A stretch of DNA of 64,000 nucleotides from Symsagittifera roscoffensis (Eukaryota > Xenacoelomorpha > Acoela > Convolutidae), in assembly GCF_963678635.1 (NCBI RefSeq), contig NC_087070.1, forward strand, positions 8,650,539-8,714,538, given 5' to 3'. Position 1 is the first letter of the stretch. Every line of letters begins with the position of its first letter. The position numbers and the translations under genes were made by a program. Shown here piece after piece: positions 39,518 to 51,293 of this stretch. The notes below the pieces were generated by a model. It worked only from the letters and a program-made list of their open reading frames with translations. It made no database searches and was not told the DNA's origin.

Positions 39518-41738
39518 AAAGTATGCGTGCTACGCTTGCTTGTTTGTTCACTTGTGTGTGTATTGCGCATGCGTTGAAGATTCCTTTTAAGAGAGAGAAA
39601 AGAAATTCAAGAAAATTAAACATTGCGTGTAACATAGTCATTCTTTCTAAGATGTAGTAGGGCCATCCAAGAAAAGCAAGTAGTTCGTTTTTCAAATTTA
39701 CAAAAATAAGAATGTTTATTGGTGATATATCTTGTGGTCTGTATTTTTCGCCATTTAAGTAAATGTAAAGTTTTATATCTTTAAAATATCCGCTATAGTC
39801 TTTTGCGTATATGGCGGAAAAACCTGCTGTATCTGCAAGTTTGCGTAGGTTTTGATCTATGGATTGTCGTTGTATAGTGTCCATTTTTGTGAGTAATTCT
39901 TGAAAGAATTTTGTACGTATATGATGTTGAATATCGGATTTAGAGTATATGCCGATTGATTGTAAATCAATATTGGGATTCGGGCAATAGCTCTAATGCT
40001 TTCTGGTGAAAACTTTCTTAGTGGTTGCATAAGTGTAGGATATGGTGCGAGAAGAAAGTATTAACTTCGTCAGGACTTAATTGTACAACATTGTGGCTAT
40101 TTTCTGATCCACATGGGACTGCTGTTTCTCAAAAACAAATTCTTCATGAGAGTGTATCAACGAAATGTACTTTGTTTTTGTAGAAAATCGGGATTCTCTT
40201 ATAGTATCGTTTGTCTTCAAAAACATATAAAGGTGACACTTTTTTGGTACAAGTGTAATACCATAACATGTTTCCTTCGTAGTCAAAAAAATTGATCTGT
40301 TACCTGATAGTAAAGGTCCTGCGTAAGGGATTTTTAATACTGCTAATGCGAGTGATTCTAAAACTTGTGTGCTTTCAAGTTCGAATAATTGATGAAGTGT
40401 TTCAAATTCTGTCAATGACATTTCTTGAAAAATTCGAGTTATTGTGTAGTCTAATTGCATGTCTAGGTGTATGTATGTGATAGTGAATTGCGCCAAAATG
40501 ATTGTTGTTCATGAGTGATAGTTCTTGTAAACGTGTACTGTCTTTGTCTTGTAGTTTTAATTTTCCGCCAATTCTTCCTGTGTTTTTTAGAAATTCTACT
40601 GGGACATATTAGTTTTTGTCAGTGGTTGAGTGACCTGTAGCCGTTGGATGTTTAATTAATTTTCCTGTATTCATGTCAAAACCTCGTCTTCTTCGACAAA
40701 AATTTCTTAAAATTGTGTTTTGTAAGGTGGTTTGGTGTACTTACATGCAAGTTCCCTTTCTGGGTATACTTGGAAATGTGTCAATTTCTTTTCAATATTA
40801 TTCATGTTTCTAAATTTATAATTACTATGTCTGAAATAATCAGGGCTGACATCTTCAAATGGGATTGATTCAAAAAAATTTCTGGTGAAATTTTATCACT
40901 CAAGCGTGTGTTTTTGCTGCTTGAAATGTTGTACAGATATCTTCGTGGAACCAAACAATTAGTGCTTGTGTTCGTGCGGTAGGATAGCAGTATCCTTGGT
41001 CGTTTTTGCAAGGGAGTGTGATTCCTTGATAAATTATAGTGTCATCTTTTAAATCTCGTGTTAGTTGTACTTATTTTTTGGTATCCTTTATTTTTAGTGT
41101 CGGCTTTACAATTCGAAGGACTGTTTATTCCAATGTATGGTATCCAATTTTTATCATGAAGATCGTAAGTTAATCTTCCTTGTGCTCCTTGGAAGGGAAA
41201 TTTGTCGTCTAATTTTATATGATCTTGGCATCGTTCAAGTTCGGCTTGATGTGCTGAGTCTGGAAAAAGTTAAAATTTTACCAATTTTCTAGTTGTGCTT
41301 TTGTTGGATGTGAGATTTTATCGTTTAAGTTTGTTTTTTTAATCGTCAGGGCTGAGGTGTATTAGTATTTTGATGTTACTTTGGTAGAAAGATTCATGAT
41401 CTAGTATGTTTTTGTTTCCGTTTAAGGCCTGGGAACAATGTACTTTCTTTTTGGAAAATGTCGCTGTGAATTTGTATCCTGTTAGTGTTGTAGCTCGCGC
41501 TTTGGAGTAAAGTGTATCTATTATGTTTGTTGTTTCTAAGATTGTGGTTCGGATTTGCATTGAGTGACTTGATTTTTGGCATTTTTATGTAATGTTTTTT
41601 GTTCATTTTTCTTCACAGTCATAGTGTGTGACTAGTAAATCCTGGGGTTCTGGTCGGGGCGAAGGATTGTTATGATCGGGTTTTGAGAAATTGCAAAATA
41701 AAAGAGTCTGAAAAATTAGTATCCTTAACAGATACATG
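39510..41738 (-). pseudogene. env: Element 2 envelope-like glycoprotein, broken
   Basis: Open pieces at 39510-39884, 40077-40496, 40802-41011 and 41339-41606 align in order with the element 1 glycoprotein. The C-terminal piece keeps the hydrophobic MFNFLEFLFSLLKGIF stretch that is missing in element 1, a likely membrane anchor or pre-anchor. The start near 41736 (MYLLRILIFQTLLFC) again gives a signal peptide and again overlaps the upstream stop by 14 nt. Confidence 0.6.
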
Positions 41739-42820
41739 TGTTTGATAGTCCTGAATAGGGATTATAAAACATGATATATCCAATTGTCTTTTTTGTGTAT
41801 CTATCGTATTTTTAGATTATTTCATGGTTATAAATGGGGGAGGTGAAGAATGAGCTGTTACATTCGGGTGGTCTAGGGATGATGAAATATATTATTTAGT
41901 CTTACTGTGATTTCAAATTTTACTGTTAGGTTATCTTGTGTGAGTATTTGTATATTATGTTTCTGTATGTCTTTGTGGATATCTTGTCGATATTGTAATC
42001 TGTTTAGTTCCCAGTTGTGTAAACTATTACTTTTGTGATGTGGTCCAAATAACGGAAGGTATTGCAATCTAATCGTAGTTGTATGTTGTTTGTTGAACTT
42101 TCTCTTTATCTAGCGTCGAGATTTGTAAGAATATTTGGGGGAAATGGTAATTGTGAGATTTGAGTTATGGAAGGGGTTGAAGCAAGTAAAAGAGTTTCTG
42201 GTGGTGACAAAGTTGTGTCAGATGAAACGTCTATTGGATCGTTCACTAAATTTGGTTCACTTTGAGTAAAAGCTTGTTTCATCCAATATGGGAGATGTTC
42301 TGTGGTGGCTGGGGCGTTGAAAGGGTTTTCTCTGATTTGTTCAGATGTAGGGGTTGAACCTAAATAATCTGATGAGATGTTTGATGTGTTTGGTTGTGAT
42401 GGAGTTTGTGGGGTACTTTCAATTGTACTGCTAGAAAGCTTTACAGGATTTGTTGTTGGTGAATGAGTTATGTTGAATTGAACACTGGGGTTTTGTAATT
42501 TTCTATTTCGTCTTGGATGAATAATTTGTCGATTTATTTCTAGTGTGTTTTAGTTTTGACTTTGATGTCTTGCTCTACTAAGGTCTTGTTGGAGAGGGGG
42601 GTCTATATTATATACTGGTTCGTATTGTGGTTCGCTTAAAGATGCTTGGCGATTTACTGGTTCTAATGGTTCGGACAATCGTGCCTGTCTTTCTTCAAAT
42701 GTATAGGGATTGTCTTGAAAAGAGATGTGTGTTGATGATTGAGAGTTATTTGATTGCGTATTTCTTGTCGTTGGAGGTTCCTGGGACGTTGTTGGTGGTA
42801 ACTAATGTTGGTGTTGTGGA
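41722..42820 (-). pseudogene. Element 2 Pro/Ser-rich ORF upstream of env
   Basis: Counterpart of 12101-13250. The HISFQDNPYTFEERQARL and STPTSEQIRENPFN segments are kept, as is the overlap of its stop with the env ATG. Several stops and shifts are present, for example near 42550. Confidence 0.5.
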
Positions 42821-43042
42821 TTAGCAATTAGAAAAAATGTTTTGAAAAAAATTTTTAGAAGAAATTTTGTGTTTACTAAAAAATTCTTCAGTAAAAAGGA
42901 TTAAAAGTATCGTTGCTAATGCGAAGGTAACAATAGCTTTTTTTATATATTTATATACTGTCATTATTGGGGTTGTTGAATATGTGAGAAAAATTATAAA
43001 AAGAAGAAAAATATCTGTTCTACTGAATAGATGTTGGAACAT
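42821..43042 (-). CDS. Element 2 two-helix membrane protein (intact)
   Basis: 73 codons. FSRTDIFLLFIIFLTY forms the first hydrophobic segment and IVTFALATILLILFTEEF the second, with a basic KYIKK loop between them. It aligns end to end with 13243-13431, with an extra 11-residue C-terminus. It is one of the few frames still open in this decayed element, which supports it as a true gene. Confidence 0.55.
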   Translation of the reverse strand: MFQHLFSRTDIFLLFIIFLTYSTTPIMTVYKYIKKAIVTFALATILLILFTEEFFSKHKISSKNFFQNIFSNC

Positions 43043-44199
43043 TTAGATAGTTATTTGAAATATCGTACCTGAGATGGTGGTCAATGATTTAGGAAAAAAT
43101 AACGTACGTTTGGGCTAGGGAAAAAAATGATTAAAAAAATGTAGAAAATTATCAATGAAAGGTTGAATATTTCTAAAATGTCGGATATGGAAATTATACA
43201 AGGTTTGAATAGATCTGAAAGGATTGAAAAAAATGTTTGAAAAACTATTTTGAAATTTGTTGACTGCTCGAGAAAGAAGTATTTGAAAAGTGATTTCTTT
43301 GTCGACTCAATTTTTATTTTTTGAGGCTAAGTTCGAGTGTGATTGGATTATTTATTGGTTTTTTGACAAGTGGGTTGGATTTTGGCAATTTTTGGTGGAG
43401 AAAAGTTCTGAGGGCTCCTAAGGGTCTTCTCAGTTTTGTTTTTATTTATTGGATGATTAGGAGTATCTGGGAGATATTCGTACTTTAGGCTAAATGATCA
43501 CGTTCATTTTGTTCTTTAGGCTAATTTAATATTTTTGCTTGAGGGAGTTTTTGGTTCTAAGTTGGGACAATATTGTTGATTTTTGTTGTACTTGATAGGG
43601 GAGGGTTGTAATACTGAGACTTTGTTTTTTTCAGGTGTCAATGTTTAGCGGTTTGCTTATTTTTGACCTGGAGGTCCTCTAGTTATAGTTAGAGATTGGC
43701 TTGAAGGTGATTGTTTGTCGGCTAAAGAAGTCGTGTCAAAAATGAGGTGATGATTCAGAAAAGGTTTTTATTGGCTGGTTTTGAACTAGTTTGTTCAAGT
43801 GATGTTCAGCATGAATTTTTGGATAAAAGGTTCGGTTTCTGAAAAGATCTTCAAGAAGTGAGAATGTTTAATTATCATTAGAGTGGTTTCAGAAATTCAA
43901 CTTTCTTCAACATTTTATATTGTGGGATGAATGTTTTGTAATCTTTGCGTGGCTGATTTCGAAGTCGCGATGATTGTTTATGTAGAGATTTTTTAACTTT
44001 TGATCTTGTAGTAAAATTTGTTCTTCTAGTTTTCGATTTTTTTCCTGTTTGAGTTATCTTTTTTTTTGTCTAAAATTTTGATACTTGTTTGTAAAATTCT
44101 CCTTCATTTTTATCTAATGGTTTTTTTAGGATTCATATCAGTGCTATGAATTTGTTCGTGATTTGAAAGGTTTTGAAAAACTTTAAGTCCTGTAAAAGA
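43043..44199 (-). other. Element 2 spacer between pol and accessory cassette
   Basis: Holds a broken relative of the 76-residue hydrophobic ORF (43043-43280) and the same conserved blocks as 13659-14399. No open frame supported. Confidence 0.45.
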
Positions 44200-45756
44200 G
44201 TTTAATTGAGTCAGTTCTCGAAAGGCGTACTCTTTCGGGTAATAAGGTAAAAGATTGTGTCGATGTTGAACGATTTTTTTGTTTAGATCTGTAAGTTTGT
44301 AGGTTACATCAGTAGGTTTATCAATTATTTCATATGGTCCTTTTCGTTGTGGTTGTATTTGTTTTAGAAATTCCTTTCTGTGTTGTAAATTTGGAAATTC
44401 AAACGAATGTTCCGATCTTTATGTTTGTAGCTGGGGTAAAACGGGAATTTATTTGGGAATTGATATTTTGTCTTGGTAACAATTTTTTTTTTACTTTCTG
44501 GTAAATCTCATTGTGTTTTTTTATCTCTGTTCAATTTCCATTCGGTGTGTGTACCGGAAGCTAATTTAAAGTTTTGTGGATGATGAAAGTGATCTTCATT
44601 GTGGGTAAAAAAGGGTAGATTGTAATATTTTTATTTTTTAGTGGGTTGACAATAGCCTTGTGTGGTTTTTGAAGAGTTTGCGGTGAAAATGTAGATTTCC
44701 CTACTAAATTCACTTCGTAGTGATTGTTTCGACAGTCTAGATATAGTAGAAAACGTTGTAGTTTATTTTAGTGTGATGGATGTACGTCAGTTTTTACTGC
44801 GTATTTGCATTGTAATCTAGGTGAGGTTCCATCTTGTGCTAGGAAAAATTTTATATTTTTGGGGTATTTCAATTGTTAATTTTCTTGTTATAATACAGGT
44901 GGTGTAGTTCTGCTGAATGTATCGGGTAGTGCGAGGTTTTTTTTTCTGCTGTCCAAACTATATGTAAGTTTGGGACCTTCATTAGGATTAGTTGAAATCT
45001 ATAAACTCAAAGTTTTGGGTTTGATTTCTGTGTAAAAAGGAAGATTATTGGTTTATGATCCGTAAATAAAACTGTTGGATGTTTTGATCCAAGCTTTAAA
45101 AATTCATTTTTTTAGTGTATATTTTATGGCTGTGCTTTCTCTCATAAGAGTAGAGAGTTTAGGTTCAGCTTGTTTGAATAGTCTAAAGTTTGCGGAAATG
45201 ATGTTCATTTTATTTGTTCCTTTGTGAGATTGTAAAAGTGCTGCGCCGATGACAAAGTTAGAGGCGTTGCACATGGCGTAAAATGGTTGGTCGGGATCTG
45301 GGATAGTAATTGATAACTGTTCAGTGGGAAGAGTTTTTTTTCTTCGAATCGTTTCTGATGTTCTGTTGTCCATTCAAAATTATTCTGTTGTCTAAAGATG
45401 TTGTAGAATGGTCTTAAGTATAACTGCATTTTATATACGCATTTACTTAAGAAATTTAATACTCTTAAGAAATCTGGCGTTTTTTTTGTTTGAAGGTGGT
45501 TGGAGTTTTTGTATTGCATCCATGCGAGATTTTAGTGGAGTTATAGTGTTTCTTTTTATAATATGTCCAAGGAATTTTACTTGTGTTAGAAAAAAATGTG
45601 ATTTATCCGGGGCTGCCTTCATGTTTTTTTGTAATAATACTTCGTGATTTTTTTCTAAAGCATTGAACATTTCGTTTTTTAATGTGATTGCATAAAACAT
45701 CGCCCAAATATGTGATTGCATTTTTGTTGAGTATAAGTGGTCTGAAAATTTTAGAT
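44200..45756 (-). repeat. Duplicated, internally deleted pol segment
   Basis: A second copy of pol sequence lies downstream of the first. Thumb sequence (45443-45721), RNase H (45104-45373 and on to 44700), then an abrupt join near 44690 to the end of integrase (WKLNRDKK-type) and GPY sequence (44280-44520). The first copy has the same GPY start at 45757. At the join, integrase sequence matching about 46130 is fused to RNase H sequence matching about 47288, so about 1.2 kb was lost from this copy. Confidence 0.7.
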
Positions 45757-47580
45757 CTGTAAGTTTGTATGTTACATCAGAAGGTTGATCAATTAATTCA
45801 TTTGGTCCTTTTTTAGAAACTCCTTTCTGTGTTTTAAAGTTTGAAATTCAAACGAAAGTTCCAATTTTTATGTTTGTAGCTGGGGTAAATCGGGAATTTA
45901 TTTGGGAATTGATATTTTGTCTCTGTAACATTTTTTTGTTAATTTCTGGTAGATCTCATTGTGTTTTTTTTTTATCTCTGTTCAATATCCATTCGGTGTG
46001 TGTACCGGAAGCTTATTTTAAGTTTTGGGGATGATGAAAGTGATCTTCATCATGAGTGTGTAGTGGTAGATTGTAATATTTTTATTCTTTAGTGGGTTGA
46101 CATTAGCCTTGTGTGGTTCTTGAAGAGTTTGCGGTGAACAATATCGGTTTCCGTGGTTTTTGATTGAAACCCATTTCATAGGGTGATAGTCCTAAGGTTG
46201 CTGTGATTTGTGAATTATATGATAGTGGGAATAGTTTTACATCTGTTGACCATTCAGTATATCGTGTGTCATTTCCGTTAATGATACATCTGAGATATTT
46301 TTTGTAACAAACGGTTCAAGCCTTCGACTAGTCCATTTGCTCAAGGTGCATAAGATGTACGTGGCTTGTGCTTAATAATATTTTTCGTTGTTTATAAATT
46401 CAGTGCCATTATCTGCAAGAAGGATTTCGGGTAAATCGAATTTTGCTATCCAGTGTTCATATAGTGTTGTATATACATAATAGACATTACAATGAGGTAC
46501 TGGTTTAAGTACTACGTAGTGTGTGAATGCATCATCTTTGACCTTTATATATGAGTTTCCTTCTGAGGATGGTGATATTGGTCCTTTTGCATCTAATGAG
46601 ATTCTGTGATTGAAGTATAAACTTTGTCCTTTAAAATATTGTTTTTCTGCAATTTGATTTTGGTTTGGATATGGTTTGTTTAGTTGACATGTTATGCATT
46701 CGTTGCACAATACTTTTATCCAAATTGGTGCGTTTAAAAAATAGAAAAATTTGTATAAATTAAGAGTATGTTTTCTCTGCTCCTGAATGTCCATTAGTGT
46801 GTAAGAAATGAGAGGTAAGAAAAGCTATAAGCATCTTACCTAAAGTTAGACAGGGTACTTTGATGTCAGATGTTTGAAGTTCTAAAATATCTGTTTTCGT
46901 TGATAGAGGTATTGTTAAATTTTCTGAAGTATCTAAGGAGGTTTTTTTCCTAAAAAGGTGATATCGGCCAAGATTTTAATTGTCTAATGATTGGTTTAAG
47001 ATTTTGATGTTGCTGGAATAATTCTAGTGTTATTTTTTCTGTTATTGTTAGAAAATTGTTTTCAATTTCTAGTTTTGATAGGGGTATTGTGTCTAGTGGG
47101 TCATAGAGGTTAGAAATTTTGCTTTTTGTAGATTTCGAGTCATTAATTGGTGGGCCTGATAAATTTATATTATCAGTGAGATTTCCATTTTCTATTTAAG
47201 GGAATAGATCTTTTTTATATAATTTTTGGTGAAGTGGTTTTTGCTGCGTGTTATCTTTAATCCATGAAGAGTATGGTATCGGTTTAAATGTAGATTTCCC
47301 TACTAAATTTACTTCGTAGTGATTGTTTTGACGTTAGATATAGTGGAAAATGTTGTAGTTTATATATGTGTGATGGATGTACGTCAGTTTTTACTGCGTG
47401 TTTGCATTGTAATCTAGGTGAGATTCCATCTTGTGCAAGGAAAAAGTTTTTATTTTGTGGTATTTCAACTGTTGTTTTTCTTGTTATTATTACAGGTGGT
47501 GTATTTCTACTGAGTGTATCGGGTAGTGCGAGGTTTTTTTTCTGCTGTACAAACTAAATGTAAGTTTGGGGACTTCATTA
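45757..47580 (-). pseudogene. pol: Element 2 integrase and RNase H C-terminal part
   Basis: 46372-46794 carries the zinc-region Cys pair (LCNECITCQLNKP), FNHRISLDAKGPI (first catalytic Asp region) and LADNGTEF (second Asp). Lower coordinates continue with the decayed Glu region and GPY module to 45757. 46800-47580 is the RNase H/integrase linker. Stops and shifts throughout. Confidence 0.65.
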
Positions 47581-49960
47581 AGATTAGTTGAAATCTATAA
47601 ATTCTAAGGTTTGGGTTTGATTTCTGTGTAAAAGGAAGATTACTGGTTTATGATCCGTGAATAAAACTGTTGGATGTTTTGATCCAAATATTAAAAATCC
47701 ATAGTCTCTTAGTGTATATTTTATGGCTGTGCATTCTCTCATAAGATTAGAGAATTTAAGTTCAGCTTGTGTGAATAGTCTGAACTTTGCGGAAATGAGG
47801 TTCATTTTATTTGTTCCTTTGTGAGATTGTAAAAGTGCTGCGCCGATGCCGAAGTTAGAGGCGTTGCACAAGGCTTAAATTGGTTGGTGGGGATCTGGGA
47901 TAGTATTTGATAACTGTTCAGCGAGAGGAGTTTTTTTTTCTTCGAATCGTTTATGATGGTCTGTTGTCCATTCAAAATTTTTCTGTTGTCTAAGGATGTT
48001 GTAGATTGGTTTTAAGTATAACTGCATTTTATATACGCATTTACTTATATACTTTTTACTCTTAGTGATCCAAGTATTGAAAATTCATATTCTCTTAGTG
48101 TATATTTTATGGCTGTGCATTCTCTCATAAGAGTAGAGAGTTTAAGTTCAGCTTGTGTGAATAGTCTGAACTTTGCGGAAATGAGGTTCATTTTATTTGT
48201 TCCTTTGTGAGATTGTAAAAGTGCTGCGCCGATGCCGAAGTTAGAGGCGTTGCACAAGGCGTAAATTGGTTGGTGGGGATCTGGGATAGTATTTGATAAC
48301 TGTTCAGCGAGAGGAGTTTTTTTTTCTTCGAGTCGTTTATGATGGTCTGTTGTCCCTTCAAAATTTTCTGTTGTCTAAGGATGTTGTAGAATGGTTTTAA
48401 GTATAACTCATTTACTTATATACTTTTTACTCTTAGTGATCCAAGTATTGAAAATTCATATTCTCTAAGTGTATATTTTATGGCTGTGCATTCTCTCATA
48501 AGAGTAGAGAGTTTAAGTTCAGCTTGTGTGAATAGTCTAAAGTTTGCGGAAATGAGGTTCATTTTATTTGTTCCTTTGTGAGGTTGTAAAAGTGCTGCGC
48601 CGATGCCAAAGTTAGAGGCGTTGCACATGGCGTAAAATGGTTGGTCGGGATCTGGGATAGTATTTGATAACTGTTCAGTGAGAAGAGTTTCTTTTTCTTC
48701 GAATTGTTTCTGATGTTCTGTTGTCCATTCAAAATTTTCTGTTGTCTAAGGATGTTGCAGAATGGTTTTAAGTATAACTGCATTTTAAATACGCATTTAC
48801 CTATATACTTTTTACTCTTAATGATCCAAGTATTGAAAATTCATATTCTCCTAGTGTATATTTTATGGCTGTGCATTCTCTCATAAGAGTAGAGAGTTTA
48901 AGTTCAGCTTGTGTGAATAGTCTAAAGTTTGCGGAAATGAGGTTCATTTTATTTGTTCTTTTGTGAGATTGTAAAAGTGCTGCGCCGATGCCAAAGTTAG
49001 AGGCGTTGCACATGGCGTAAAATGGTCGGTCGGGATCTGGGATAGTATTTGATAACTGTTCAGTGAGAAGAGTTTCTTTTTCTTCGAATTGTTTCTGATG
49101 TTCTGTTGTCCATTCAAAATTTTCTGTTGTCTAAGGATGTTGTAGAATGGTTTTAAGTATAACTGCATTTTAAATACGCATTTACTTATATGCTTTTTAC
49201 TCTTAGTGATCCAAGTATTGAAAATACATATTCTCTTAGTGTATATTTTATGGCTGTGCATTCTCTCATAAGAGTAGAGAGTTTAAGTTCAGCTTGTGTG
49301 AATAGTCTAAAGTTTGCGGAAATGAGGTTCATTTTATTTGTTCCTTTGTGAGATTGTAAAAGTGCTGCGCCGATGCCAAAGTTAGAGGCGTTGCACATGG
49401 CGTAAAATGGTTGGTCGGGATCTGGGATAGTATTTGATAACTATTCAGTGAGAAGAGTTTCTTTTTCTTCGAATTGTTTCTGATGTTCTAATGTCCATTC
49501 AAAATTTTCTGTTGTCTAAGGATGTTGTAGAATGGTTTTAAGTATAACTGCATTTTAAATACGCATTTACTTATATGCTTTTTACTCTTAGTGATCCAAG
49601 TATTAAAAATTCACATTCTCTTAGTGTATATTTTATGGCTGTGCATTCTCTCATAAGAGTAGAGAGTTAAAGTTCAGCTTGTTTGAATAGTCTAAAGTTT
49701 GCGGAAATGAGGTTCAATTTATTTGTTCCTTTGTGAGATTGTAAAACTGCTACGCCGATCCCAAAGTTAGAGGCATTGCACATGGCTTAAAATGTTGGTC
49801 GGGATCTGGGACAGTATTTGATAACTGTTCAGTGAGAAGAGTTTTTTTTCTTCGAATCGTTTCTGATGTTCTGTTTTCCATTCAAATTTTTTCTGCTGTC
49901 TAAGGATGTTGTAGAATGGTTTTAAGTATAACTGCAATTTTATATATGCATTTACTTAAG
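47580..49960 (-). repeat. Six-unit tandem array of an RNase H segment (period about 385 bp)
   Basis: Junctions carrying CTTTTTACTCTTAGTGATCC occur at 48052, 48423, 48808, 49193 and 49578, giving periods of 371, 385, 385 and 385 bp. Each unit encodes RT connection plus the first half of RNase H (MCNASNFGIGAAL to MRECTAIKYTL). 385 is not a multiple of three, so the units cannot form one long protein. The units are close to identical, so the expansion is much younger than the element. The two end units join unique RNase H (left) and RT (right) sequence. Confidence 0.9.
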
Positions 49961-50816
49961 AAGTTTAATACTTTTAAAAATTCTGGTAATTTCTTTTTGT
50001 TTGAAGGTGTTTGGAGTTTTTGTATTGCGTCAATGCAATATTTTAGTGGAGTTATAGTGTTTCTTTCTATAATATGTCCAAGGAATTTTACTTGTGTTAA
50101 AAAAAAATGTGATTTATCCTGGGCTGCCTTCATGTTTTCTTGTAATAATTTTTCGTGATAATTTTCTAAAGCAATGAACATTTCGTCTTTTAATGTGATT
50201 GCATAAAACATCACCCAAATATGTGAATGCATTTTTATTGAGTATTAGTGGTCTGAAAATTTTACTCATAAATGCTGAAAATGCTGGAAATTCCACAAAT
50301 TAGTCTATTGAATTCGTATTGTTGGTTTCCAATCACGAATTGTGTTAAGCGTCTGGATTTTTCCTCTAACGGCATTTGATTATATGCACCAGCCAAATCT
50401 GATGTTGAGAAATATTTGCCGTTCATTTTTGTTAGAGTTACTTGAATTGGTTCGATAGGCCAAATACATTTAGATTCATCAATAAGTGGATTGATGTATC
50501 TTGCATCTAGAACTATTTTCAATGGTTCTCCTTTTGCTAAAATGATAACGAGATTTATGAACGTGTTAATTTTTGGTTGTTCTTTTTTATTTACTGAAGT
50601 AATGATTTCAAATTGTTCTAGTATTTCAAGTAATTGGTTAACTTTGTCTTGTAAGTGAAGTGAGATTTTGGTTGCTCAATTTTTTTGAAAACTGCATCAG
50701 GTTTTAGAGGTAAAATTAGTGATAATTTTACTTTTCCAACATCAAATTAAGATGTTGCATAAACTTTTTTGAGTATTTTAATAATAGGTCAGCTAATTGT
50801 AAAAATTCTTTTTGTG
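49900..50816 (-). pseudogene. pol: Element 2 reverse transcriptase, broken
   Basis: 50262-50522 reads IVLDARYINPLIDESK and YNQMPLEEKSRRLTQF. 49900-50232 continues from the region of the catalytic Tyr-Leu-Asp-Asp, here TYLGDV in the overlapping frame with one Asp replaced, into thumb sequence (KFLGHIIERNTITPLK). Stops and frame changes interrupt it, and the upstream fingers (50520-50800) are decayed. Confidence 0.65.
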
Positions 50817-51293
50817 TTAACTGAGAGTGGCGGAAACATAACATTTTAAAGAATTTTCGTTGTTCTTCGTGTAGTTTGATATTTCAAATGTTGGCTTATA
50901 ATAGGGTGTTTTCGTGAAATAATCTGTGTTTCGTTTTTCGTTTATTAATGTATTATTAATTGATAAATCTTCGTTAAGAATTGTTGATTGACATGGATCT
51001 AGTAGTTGTAAAATGTTATTTACTCTATACGCTATTTCCTTTGTGGGAGAAATTGTTGCGTTCGTTTCGCAATAACCTAAGAGTCCTAGAGGTAGGGTAT
51101 TTTTAAATGGAGAATTGTTATATTTGTGTAAAGAAATCATATCCGAGTTTGAGTTTTTCATGTATTTGATAGATGAAACTGTTATTCGGAAAAATTTATG
51201 AATTGGTTTGAATTCAAGGTCAGACACGAAAAGATGTTGTTGATTTTGTTCTTTATCAAATTGGTGAAGTTGTTTGATTGAGAAGTTATACAC
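50817..51293 (-). pseudogene. pol: Element 2 protease-RT linker
   Basis: An open 158-codon stretch (LPLGLLGYCETNATIS, YRVNNILQLLDP) that spans the place where element 1 has the gag-pro TAG stop and two single-base shifts. It shows that protease and RT were originally in one frame without an obligatory stop. Confidence 0.65.

Noticed and set aside
47580-49960. Direct repeats resembling a CRISPR array
   Set aside because: Units are about 385 bp with no short repeat/unique spacer alternation, and they encode an RNase H segment of the surrounding pol gene.
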